Of a DNA stretch of 5,698 nucleotides, positions 1 through 5,698 are shown one piece after another. Both the position numbers and the translations under genes were made by a program. Positions within the stretch are counted from its first letter, which is position 1, and each line of letters starts with the position of its first letter. The DNA comes from Deinococcus sp. GTDB lineage: Bacteria; Deinococcota; Deinococci; Deinococcales; Deinococcaceae. The notes under the pieces are model-generated. The model had not been told where the DNA came from. It did not search any database and saw only the letters and a list, made by a program, of their open reading frames with translations. Location: positions 1 to 5,698 of the forward strand of contig NZ_JAUNHK010000136.1 in assembly GCF_030523985.1 (NCBI RefSeq), read 5' to 3'.

Positions 1-242
1 GCCTCGTTCGAGGCTCAGAAATAGTACCCGCACCCTGGAAATCTGTCAACCCCCTCGCGTTGACTTGTTGCTCGTTCTTCGGGGTGACTTGGCAGATGAC
101 GTCTAGGACGGGATTTTTACGGTGATGCCGACCTGCGCCACCCAAGCGACGCCTTTATCTCCTCTTGGCCTGCGCCATTGCAGTAAAGGCAAGCAGCGGG
201 ACAGGTGCCATCCGCCCGCCGGGGGGCTACAATCAGGAGGAT
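1..242. other. Non-coding region upstream of sucB
   Basis: I see no convincing gene here. Three inverted repeats are visible: GCCTCG/CGAGGC at 1-14; GTCAAC (45-50) with GTTGAC (59-64) around an 8-base loop; and GCCTTTA (151-157) with TAAAGGC (184-190), enclosing a smaller TGGC/GCCA hairpin (166-177). TGACTTG occurs twice, at 61-67 and 85-91. A TTGGCA that matches a -35 box in five of six positions lies at 89-94, but no good -10 follows it. The first 24 bases could encode the last seven residues and a TAG stop of an upstream + strand gene, which cannot be judged from so little sequence. If sucB has an upstream promoter, this is a structured leader; if it is leaderless, this is intergenic DNA. 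Confidence 0.5.
228..240 (+). promoter_or_regulatory. sucB -10 box and overlapping Shine-Dalgarno-like sequence
   Basis: TACAAT at 228-233 ends nine bases before the sucB ATG (243). A perfect AGGAGG lies at 235-240, only two bases from the ATG, closer than the usual 5-9. The two signals conflict: RNA started from this -10 would begin near 240 and lose most of the AGGAGG. No clear -35 lies 16-18 bases upstream. Either sucB is nearly leaderless, or a promoter further upstream makes a leadered transcript and TACAAT is incidental. Confidence 0.55.
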
Positions 243-1493
243 ATGGCCGACATCAAAGTTCCTGTTTTTTCCGAATCGGTCAGCGAAGGCACGTTGCTGA
301 CCTGGCATAAGAAACCTGGCGAAGCAGTCAAGCGTGGTGAAGTGCTGGCTGAAATCGAGACCGACAAGGTCGTGCTGGAAGTCACCGCCCAGCAAGACGG
401 CGTGCTGCAGAGCGTCGCCAAAAACGAAGGTGACACGGTGCTGAGCGAGGAAGTGCTGGGTGTGATGGGCGAAGGCGCAGCCGCAACCGATGCTCCGGCG
501 AACACCACCGACGTGGCCGCTGGCCCGGTGGCGACCGAAACCTCGGCAGGTGGCACGGCGCAGCAGCCTGACAGCACCGGCACCCAGCCCACCGGGGAGC
601 GGCGCGAAGACCTCTCGCCCGCCGTCCGCAAGATCGTCGAGGAAAAAGGCCTGGACGTCTCGCAGATTCCGGCCACCGGACCTAAGGGCAACATCACCAA
701 AGCGGACGCCATGGGCGCTTCTGCACCTGCCAGCGCACCGGCACCTCAGGCCGCCGCGAAGCCTGCTCCGGCAGTCGCTCTGCCCGCTGGCGTGCGTCCT
801 GAAGAGCGTGTGCCCATGACCCGCATCCGCTCGCGCATTGCCGAGCGCCTGAAGGAAGTGCAGAACACCGCCGCGCTGCTGACCACCTTCAACGAAGTGA
901 ACATGCAGCCCTCCATGGACCTGCGCAAGAAGTACCAGGACCAGTTCGTGAAGAAGCACGGCGTCAAGCTCGGTTTCATGAGCCTGTTCGTGCGGGCCGC
1001 CACCGAAGCCCTGAAAGCCTTCCCCGTCATCAACGCCAGCGTGGACGGCAAGGACATCATCTACCACGGCTTCTACGACATCGGTATCGCCGTGGCCTCC
1101 GAGCGCGGTCTGGTCGTGCCGATTCTGCGTGACACCGACCAGATGAGCCTCGCAGACATCGAAAAGGCCATCGCCGGGTACGCCGACAAGGCCCGCAGCG
1201 GCAAGCTGACCATGGAAGACATGGCGGGCGGCACCTTCTCGATCACCAACGGCGGCACCTTCGGCTCCATGATGAGCACCCCCATCATCAACGCGCCCCA
1301 GAGCGCCATCTTGGGCATGCACAACATCATTGAGCGCCCGATTGCCCAGAACGGTCAGGTCGTGATTGCCCCGATGATGTACCTCGCGCTGAGCTACGAC
1401 CACCGCATCATCGACGGCAAGGAAGCCGTGCAGTTCCTGGTCACCATCAAGAACCTGCTGGAAGACCCGGCCCGCATGCTGCTCGACCTCTAA
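243..1493 (+). CDS. sucB: Dihydrolipoyllysine-residue succinyltransferase, E2 of 2-oxoglutarate dehydrogenase
   Basis: This cytoplasmic TCA-cycle enzyme forms the core of the 2-oxoglutarate dehydrogenase complex and transfers the succinyl group from lipoyl-lysine to coenzyme A. The 416-residue product has the standard order. A lipoyl domain (about 2-76) carries the lipoylated lysine K42 in ETDKVVLEV. An Ala/Pro/Thr-rich linker follows, then an E3-binding domain (about 122-157, LSPAVRKIVEEKGLD). A second Ala/Pro linker leads to the catalytic domain (about 186-416) with active-site H387 and D391 in SYDHRIIDG. TFNEVNM (215-221) is typical of succinyl rather than acetyl transferases. Length is close to E. 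coli SucB, about 405 residues. An in-frame ATG at 165 would add 26 residues before the lipoyl domain; the ATG at 243 is preferred because MADIKVP is the usual family N terminus. Neither sucA nor lpd adjoins it, and a terminator follows directly. Confidence 0.96.
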   Translation: MADIKVPVFSESVSEGTLLTWHKKPGEAVKRGEVLAEIETDKVVLEVTAQQDGVLQSVAKNEGDTVLSEEVLGVMGEGAAATDAPANTTDVAAGPVATETSAGGTAQQPDSTGTQPTGERREDLSPAVRKIVEEKGLDVSQIPATGPKGNITKADAMGASAPASAPAPQAAAKPAPAVALPAGVRPEERVPMTRIRSRIAERLKEVQNTAALLTTFNEVNMQPSMDLRKKYQDQFVKKHGVKLGFMSLFVRAATEALKAFPVINASVDGKDIIYHGFYDIGIAVASERGLVVPILRDTDQMSLADIEKAIAGYADKARSGKLTMEDMAGGTFSITNGGTFGSMMSTPIINAPQSAILGMHNIIERPIAQNGQVVIAPMMYLALSYDHRIIDGKEAVQFLVTIKNLLEDPARMLLDL

Positions 1494-1515
1494 TCCGTTT
1501 CAAGCTGTCAGACAG

Positions 1516-1551
1516 GCGGCTGGCCCCGAGCGGGCTGGTCGCTTTCTTTTT
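1516..1551 (+). terminator. Intrinsic terminator of sucB
   Basis: An 11-bp stem pairs GCGGCTGGCCC (1516-1526) with GGGCTGGTCGC (1532-1542), counting three G-U pairs, around a CGAGC loop. TTTCTTTTT follows immediately at 1543-1551. It starts 22 bases after the sucB stop and separates sucB from the next gene. Confidence 0.88.
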
Positions 1552-1583
1552 GCCGCGTCAGGGGCCTGTGAGACCACCAGAGC

Positions 1584-1589
1584 TACCCT
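1584..1589 (+). promoter_or_regulatory. -10 box of a leaderless gene (repeat protein)
   Basis: TACCCT fits TANNNT and ends six bases before the ATG at 1596. No Shine-Dalgarno sequence precedes that ATG, and no clear -35 is seen. The spacing places transcription start at or next to the start codon. Confidence 0.6.
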
Positions 1590-1595
1590 GCGACC

Positions 1596-2060
1596 ATGAG
1601 TTTGCAGGGGCGACTGGGCGGCGTGACCGCTGGACTGGACCTGAGCGGCGAGTGGGACGGGCAGGCTTTTCGCGGACATATCGGCGGTTATGTCGATGGA
1701 CAGGACGTTCTTATCACGGCGGGACAGGGCGGCATTGCCGGGCGCGTGGGCGGCTACACACAGGGCTTCGACCTGGCGGCACACATTGAAGACCGCAGTC
1801 TCGTCGTGCGGCTGGGCAGCTATACCGAAGGGGTAGACGCACGGCTGAGCTTCGGTCAGGACGGAGCGGAGGGGCGCTACGGGTCGTTCACGGCGGGGCA
1901 GGACGTCAAACTGCGGCACTACGCCGGAGAAGTCCGGGGCCGCTTCGGGGGCGTCAGCGAGGGCATGGATTTCCGGCTGGATCTGGGCGACGTGCCGCTG
2001 CCGCTGGGTGCCCTGCTGGCGGTCTGTGCCTTTCGGGTGTGGCAATTGCGGACAGGGTAA
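1596..2060 (+). CDS. Unknown protein of six 22-residue repeats with hydrophobic C terminus
   Basis: I do not recognise this 154-residue protein as a named family. Almost all of it is six tandem units with consensus G-R-(L/I/V/Y/F)-G-(G/S)-(Y/V/F)-(T/S)-x-G-x-D-hydrophobic. The invariant Asp falls at 15, 37, 59, 81, 103 and 125, and the Gly two before it at 13, 35, 57, 79, 101 and 123: a period of exactly 22 with no insertion. Each unit has a conserved half followed by a variable half, suggesting two beta strands per repeat. Residues 133-149 (VPLPLGALLAVCAFRVW) are strongly hydrophobic with one charge. There is no signal peptide or catalytic motif. By inference it could be a 12-strand barrel around a C-terminal helix, as in the Tubby/LURP-one-related fold, or a beta-solenoid with a tail anchor. 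The start is fixed by the -10 at 1584 and the lack of an SD. The downstream deacetylase begins 57 bases later without an intervening terminator. Confidence 0.85.
   Translation: MSLQGRLGGVTAGLDLSGEWDGQAFRGHIGGYVDGQDVLITAGQGGIAGRVGGYTQGFDLAAHIEDRSLVVRLGSYTEGVDARLSFGQDGAEGRYGSFTAGQDVKLRHYAGEVRGRFGGVSEGMDFRLDLGDVPLPLGALLAVCAFRVWQLRTG
1608..2003 (+). repeat. Six in-frame 66-base coding repeats
   Basis: The units are residues 5-26, 27-48, 49-70, 71-92, 93-114 and 115-136 of the preceding protein, each 66 bases. The register is exact at protein level. The DNA copies have diverged considerably, which suggests old duplication under structural constraint rather than recent expansion. The last unit is conserved only in its first half and runs into the hydrophobic tail. 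Confidence 0.85.
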
Positions 2061-2104
2061 GCCGGGGAGTTAAACAGCGGAACGCGGGTCAGAAGCGGTT
2101 GGCC

Positions 2105-2110
2105 TATGCT
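2105..2110 (+). promoter_or_regulatory. -10 box of a leaderless gene (deacetylase)
   Basis: TATGCT fits TANNNT and ends seven bases before the ATG at 2118. It contains the in-frame ATG at 2106, which argues against that upstream start. There is no SD and no obvious -35. Confidence 0.6.
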
Positions 2111-2117
2111 GCCAGGC

Positions 2118-2804
2118 ATGACTGCCACACCGGGCCTGAAACTCCTGCTGATCGTTCCCCACCCCGACGACGAGGTGTACGGAGCCGCCGGAACCCTGAT
2201 GGAATACATCGCGGCGGGCGAGTCCTGCGGGCTGGTGACGCTGACCCGGGGAGAGGCGGGGCGCACCCTGGGCCTGTGCAACGGCCCCGACGAACTGATG
2301 CGGATGCGCGAGGTCGAACTGGCCGCCTGCCTGGAGGTCATCGGCCTGACGACCACGCCGGGGAGTCTGCATGAGCAGCACCAGTTTCCCGACAAGTACC
2401 TGAAAGACCATCCGTTTGAGGAACTGGTCGAAACGGCCCGCGAAGCGATGGAGCGGCTGCGGCCCGAAATCGTGCTGACCTTCCCGCCCAACGGCAGCAA
2501 CGGCCACCCTGACCATGTCACCACCCACCGCGCCGTCAAAGCCGCCTGGGACAGCTTGCCCCCGGCAGAGCGCCCGGTGCTGTGGTACTACGCCAGCGCC
2601 ACTGCGCCCGAAAACGAGCAGCTCCGCGCCGAGTGGTTGCCGCCCAACATCGAGCGTGACGTGTCCGCCTTCGTGACCCGCAAGCTTCAGGCCATTGCCT
2701 GTCACCGCTCGCAGGCCCTCTCGACAGTGGACTTTATTCGCAAGTACCCGGAGCGCATCACCAGCGAAACGTTCTACGAAGTCGGAGCAAACCCTGAGGG
2801 CTGA
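2118..2804 (+). CDS. PIG-L/LmbE-family zinc deacetylase, BshB2-like
   Basis: This 228-residue cytoplasmic protein belongs to the PIG-L/LmbE family of zinc-dependent N-deacetylases, which act on N-acetylglucosaminyl compounds. The family motif PHPDDE is at 14-19, after a hydrophobic first strand (LLLIV). H15 and D18 are expected zinc ligands and D17 the catalytic base. The second motif GHPDH (129-133) supplies H133 as the third ligand. The segment LTRGEAGRTLG (42-52) and the length resemble the bacillithiol deacetylase BshB2 (B. subtilis YojG, about 220 residues). Bacillithiol has been reported in Deinococcus, so removal of acetate from GlcNAc-malate is a reasonable inference, but other acetyl-sugar substrates are possible. 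No other bacillithiol gene is in the window. The ATG at 2106 would add four residues but lies inside the -10 box, so 2118 is chosen. Confidence 0.88.
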   Translation: MTATPGLKLLLIVPHPDDEVYGAAGTLMEYIAAGESCGLVTLTRGEAGRTLGLCNGPDELMRMREVELAACLEVIGLTTTPGSLHEQHQFPDKYLKDHPFEELVETAREAMERLRPEIVLTFPPNGSNGHPDHVTTHRAVKAAWDSLPPAERPVLWYYASATAPENEQLRAEWLPPNIERDVSAFVTRKLQAIACHRSQALSTVDFIRKYPERITSETFYEVGANPEG

Positions 2805-2832
2805 AGGGAGGTCCTGAGACAGCCCACCTCTA

Positions 2833-2871
2833 AGCCCACCTGTCCAATCCTGTGAGCCAGCTGTCCAAACC
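2833..2871. repeat. Direct repeats 21 bp apart upstream of the protease
   Basis: CTGTCCAATCC (2840-2850) and CTGTCCAAACC (2861-2871) differ at one base and are 21 bp apart, two helical turns. Each is preceded by AGCC (2833-2836 and 2855-2858), and AGCCCACCT occurs at both 2821-2829 and 2833-2841. The same-face spacing would suit a dimeric DNA-binding protein, but no regulator is known here. Confidence 0.45.
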
Positions 2872-2885
2872 TCCCAGGCAATAGG

Positions 2886-2899
2886 TGAGAATATTCACA
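2886..2899. promoter_or_regulatory. AT-rich palindrome, possible operator
   Basis: TGAGAATATTCACA is symmetric at 12 of 14 positions around a perfect GAATATTC core (2889-2896), and it is an AT-rich island in GC-rich DNA. Just downstream, TAAATT (2921-2926) fits a TANNNT -10 box about 150 bases before the protease start, though no properly spaced -35 is seen. The promoter of the protease is not identified with confidence. A perfect 10-bp palindrome GAGACGTCTC also lies at 2978-2987. Confidence 0.35.
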
Positions 2900-3066
2900 A
2901 GAGCTTCTGAAGACGCATGCTAAATTTCCGCGCAAGTCGGAGATGGTTTTGAGCGAGTACCGAGGGGTTTCCAGAAGGAGACGTCTCAGACGACATCTTC
3001 TACCTTCTCCCGGCTGATACGGCTTTTTCATGCGTTTCTCATAGACCCTCACCTTTCCTGTTTCCA

Positions 3067-3072
3067 AAGGAG
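3067..3072 (+). promoter_or_regulatory. Shine-Dalgarno sequence of the protease
   Basis: AAGGAG ends five bases before the ATG at 3078. This is the only well-spaced SD in the window, and no TANNNT box sits close to this start, so the protease mRNA is expected to carry a real 5' leader. Confidence 0.8.
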
Positions 3073-3077
3073 CCGCT

Positions 3078-4235
3078 ATGCGTAAAGTTCTGCCCCTGTT
3101 CGCCGTCACCGCCGCCCTGCTGAGTGCCTGCGGGACACAGTCGGCCCCCCAGATTCAGGCCAGTACCGAACCCGGCGTCCATGCCAGCTCCGGCAAGCAG
3201 AACACCCTGAGCGGTCAGATTGTCGGCGGCACCATCAGCGCACGCGGCGCCCGTCCGTATCAGGTCGCCATGACCACGCCGCAGGGTTCGCAGTACTGCG
3301 GCGGCAGCCTGATCGCCAACAACTGGGTGCTGACGGCGGCGCACTGCGTTCAGGGCTCCTCCGCTTCCAGTATTCGTATCCGCGCCGGGGTCAACAAACT
3401 CAGCGACCCCACCCAGGGCCAGATTGTCGGCGTGAGCAACGTCTACGTCCACCCCAGCTACGGCGGTGTTTCCAGGGGCTACGACATCGCCCTGCTCAAG
3501 CTCAGCACCGCCGTCAACAACCCCTACGCCGCACCAGCCAAGCTGCCCAGCAACGCCATCGAGAGCATTCTGGACGTGAAGGGCAAATTCGCCGTCGTGT
3601 CGGGCTGGGGACTGACCCAGGGCAACGGCAGCCCCAGCGATGTGCTGCGTGAAGTCAGCCTTCCGATTACGCCCAACCCCGTGAGCTGTGGCGGCAGCAG
3701 CGCCCCGGCCAACACCATCTGCGGCGAGTACTACCAGGGCAAGGACTCCTGCAACGGCGACAGCGGTGGCCCCCTGGCCCAGACCTACAACGGCAGCTTC
3801 TACGTGCTGGGCATCGTGAGCTACGGCCCCACGGCCTGCACGGGCAACGGGATTTACACCCGCGTCAACGGCTACCTGAACTGGATTCAGCAGGTCAGCG
3901 GGATTACGCCCGACAGCAGCACCGCGCCGACCACGGGCACGACCCGCACCTACAGCGGCTCGGTCAGCCAGGGCTACGACAGCTACCAGCCCGGCAGCAC
4001 CGGATTCTCCTACGCGGGCGGCACCATCCGGGGCAACCTGAGCGCCTCCAGCACCACCGACTTTGACCTCTACCTCCAGAAGAAGACCAGCACCGGCACC
4101 TGGGCCGACGTCGCCGCCAGCGAAAACAGCGGCAGCACCGAGAGCATTTCCTACAACGCGACGAGTGGCACCTACCGCTGGGCCATCTACGCCTACTCCG
4201 GCTCCGGCAGCTACTCGCTGACCGAAACCAAGTAA
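3078..4235 (+). CDS. Exported trypsin-like S1 serine protease, lipoprotein signal, PPC-like C-terminal domain
   Basis: This 385-residue protein is an extracytoplasmic endopeptidase of the chymotrypsin (S1) family. It starts with a positively charged hydrophobic signal ending in the lipobox LSAC, with C18 as predicted lipid-bearing residue. A propeptide of about 30 residues follows, then the mature start IVGG (48-51). The triad is H89 (TAAHC), D136 (YDIALL) and S229 (GDSGGP). D223, six residues before the serine, corresponds to chymotrypsin Asp189 and predicts cleavage after Arg/Lys. Six cysteines (74/90, 204/215, 225/254) fit three classical disulfides. After a Thr/Ser/Pro-rich linker (276-289), residues 290-383 resemble a bacterial pre-peptidase C-terminal (PPC) domain with FDLYL and a final GSGSYSL strand. 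Oddly, the residue before IVGG is Gln47, not Arg or Lys. The gene appears monocistronic: a leadered start and a terminator 19 bases after its stop. Confidence 0.94.
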   Translation: MRKVLPLFAVTAALLSACGTQSAPQIQASTEPGVHASSGKQNTLSGQIVGGTISARGARPYQVAMTTPQGSQYCGGSLIANNWVLTAAHCVQGSSASSIRIRAGVNKLSDPTQGQIVGVSNVYVHPSYGGVSRGYDIALLKLSTAVNNPYAAPAKLPSNAIESILDVKGKFAVVSGWGLTQGNGSPSDVLREVSLPITPNPVSCGGSSAPANTICGEYYQGKDSCNGDSGGPLAQTYNGSFYVLGIVSYGPTACTGNGIYTRVNGYLNWIQQVSGITPDSSTAPTTGTTRTYSGSVSQGYDSYQPGSTGFSYAGGTIRGNLSASSTTDFDLYLQKKTSTGTWADVAASENSGSTESISYNATSGTYRWAIYAYSGSGSYSLTETK

Positions 4236-4254
4236 GAGCCAATCCGCTTGCACG

Positions 4255-4281
4255 CCCCTGCCGTTCGCGGTGGGGGTTTTT
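4255..4281 (+). terminator. Intrinsic terminator of the protease gene
   Basis: CCCCTGCCG (4255-4263) pairs with CGGTGGGGG (4268-4276) in a 9-bp stem with two G-U pairs and a TTCG loop, followed by TTTTT at 4277-4281. Confidence 0.88.
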
Positions 4282-4293
4282 CCTCTTGAGACT

Positions 4294-4331
4294 TGTGCAA
4301 GTTTATGCAGATCCGTGAATTAAATTGAGTT
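4294..4331. promoter_or_regulatory. Possible pair of ARG boxes upstream of argF
   Basis: Two 18-bp stretches resemble the ArgR consensus TNTGAATWWWWATTCANW. Box 1 (4294-4311) has the right half as ATGCA, and box 2 (4314-4331) has the left half as an intact TGAAT followed by TAAA. Each box has one good half and one poor half. They are separated by 2 bp, close to the 2-3 bp between paired ARG boxes in E. coli. They lie upstream of the promoter elements of argF, an arginine synthesis gene. The matches are weak, so this is a candidate only. Confidence 0.35.
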
Positions 4332-4349
4332 GCTCCAGGGGATTCAGAC

Positions 4350-4366
4350 GCCTTTCCGACAAAGGC
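4350..4366. promoter_or_regulatory. 17-bp inverted repeat in the argF promoter
   Basis: GCCTTTCCGACAAAGGC has perfect 6-bp arms around a 5-base centre and ends five bases before the argF -10 box. It covers the place where a -35 hexamer would be, a normal position for a repressor operator. In RNA it would form a hairpin, but it lies before the expected transcription start. Confidence 0.4.
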
Positions 4367-4371
4367 CGACG

Positions 4372-4377
4372 TATACT
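4372..4377 (+). promoter_or_regulatory. argF -10 box
   Basis: TATACT, one mismatch from TATAAT, ends six bases before the ATG at 4384. No SD precedes that ATG. The spacing predicts a leaderless transcript, and no clear -35 is present. Confidence 0.72.
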
Positions 4378-4383
4378 TTTGCC

Positions 4384-5414
<1,031 letters not shown>

Positions 5415-5418
<4 letters not shown>

Positions 5419-5698
5419 AAGAATCGGGCGTGCTTCCCGAACGGCTCGACCTCGTGAATGAACGCGACGAAGTGGTGGGCCAGATTTCCCGCGCTGACCC
5501 GGCCCTGCGCTGGCGCGACGTGCGGGTGGTGAACGCCTTTATCCGCAACCGTCGCGGCGAACTGTGGATACCGCGCCGCAGCCCGAGCAAAAGCCTGTAC
5601 CCGAACGCGCTGGACGTGAGTGTGGGCGGGGCCGTGCAGAGCGGCGAGAGCTACCTGCAAGCCTTCGCCCGCGAAACTGCCGAGGAAGTGGGCCTGAA
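5415..5698 (+). CDS. Nudix hydrolase, DR_0079-like (3' end beyond the window)
   Basis: This open frame runs off the right edge; 94 codons and two bases are visible. Residues 72-94 match the complete Nudix signature GX5EX7REUXEEXGU: G72, E78, R86, E87, E90, E91, G93 and L94, with Thr at the first U position. The upstream part (LVNERDEVVGQ, then VVNAFIRNRRGELWIPRRS and DVSVGGAVQSGE) is of the IPP-isomerase/YfcD-like type. It is very similar, from memory, to D. radiodurans DR_0079, a 171-residue enzyme reported to prefer CDP and CTP, so nucleotide hydrolysis is more likely than isopentenyl diphosphate isomerisation. The likely start is GTG at 5415, whose GTGA overlaps the argF stop; GTG at 5412 or 5430 is also possible. 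A weak GAGG (5409-5412) lies very close, so translation probably depends on coupling from argF. Confidence 0.9.

Noticed and set aside
1..16. tRNA T-arm-like GTTCGAGGC at the left edge
   Set aside because: The loop lacks the required pyrimidine, the stem does not pair in the T-arm register, and no acceptor end follows; it is just a short inverted repeat.
117..1403. 428-residue open frame on the - strand opposite sucB
   Set aside because: It is antisense to a clearly identified gene, has repetitive His/Val/Asp-rich composition typical of antisense frames in GC-rich DNA, and has no recognisable domain.
1688..1704. TTATGT followed by GGACA, resembling the Deinococcus radiation/desiccation response motif
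   Set aside because: The second half does not match ACATAA without an indel, and it lies inside a coding repeat.
1608..2003. MORN repeats as an explanation of the 22-residue units
   Set aside because: MORN units are similar in length but need a YxGxWxxGxxHGxG pattern; these have GRxGGYTxGxD with no matching Trp/His positions.
2774..3109. 111-residue - strand frame spanning the gap before the protease
   Set aside because: It overlaps both flanking genes, uses codons rare in the neighbours (AGA, TTA), lacks an SD or -10 at its possible starts, and has no recognisable domain.
3039..4253. 404-residue open frame on the - strand opposite the protease
   Set aside because: It is Gly/Ala/Val-rich low-complexity antisense of a gene with all catalytic motifs intact.
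4330..4383. Longer argF start at the in-frame ATG 4330
   Set aside because: It precedes the -10 box at 4372-4377 and would be absent from the predicted transcript; the added residues do not belong to the family.

Overview
The window looks like chromosomal DNA from a Deinococcus species. The composition is high in GC. Four of the six genes carry a bare TANNNT -10 box only 6-9 bases before their ATG, the layout typical of leaderless transcripts in this genus. The partial Nudix protein at the right edge closely resembles, from memory, DR_0079 of D. radiodurans, but with enough differences to suggest another Deinococcus species. All six genes read on the + strand.

Layout. Positions 1-242 are non-coding leader with short inverted repeats. 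sucB (243-1493), the E2 succinyltransferase of the 2-oxoglutarate dehydrogenase complex, is followed at once by a strong intrinsic terminator (1516-1551). A small protein of unknown function (1596-2060) is built from six tandem repeats of exactly 22 residues and ends in a hydrophobic segment. Next is a PIG-L/LmbE-family zinc deacetylase resembling BshB2 of bacillithiol synthesis (2118-2804). A 273-base gap with direct repeats and palindromes leads to an exported trypsin-like S1 protease with a lipoprotein signal and a C-terminal PPC-like domain (3078-4235), closed by a second terminator (4255-4281). A regulatory region (about 4282-4383) then precedes argF, ornithine carbamoyltransferase (4384-5418). 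The argF stop overlaps by four bases (GTGA) the start of a Nudix hydrolase cut by the window edge (5415-5698).

How the genes relate. Only argF and the Nudix gene form an evident operon. The rest look like separate housekeeping or accessory units: TCA cycle, possible thiol metabolism, extracellular proteolysis and arginine synthesis. The repeat protein and the deacetylase could share a transcript, but the deacetylase has its own -10 box. The only gene with a well-placed Shine-Dalgarno sequence is the exported protease; the others appear leaderless or, for the Nudix gene, translationally coupled.

The least explained item is the six-repeat protein. Twelve predicted strands followed by a hydrophobic C-terminal helix suggest a highly symmetric barrel or solenoid. 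No mobile elements, CRISPR arrays, tRNA or rRNA genes were seen.
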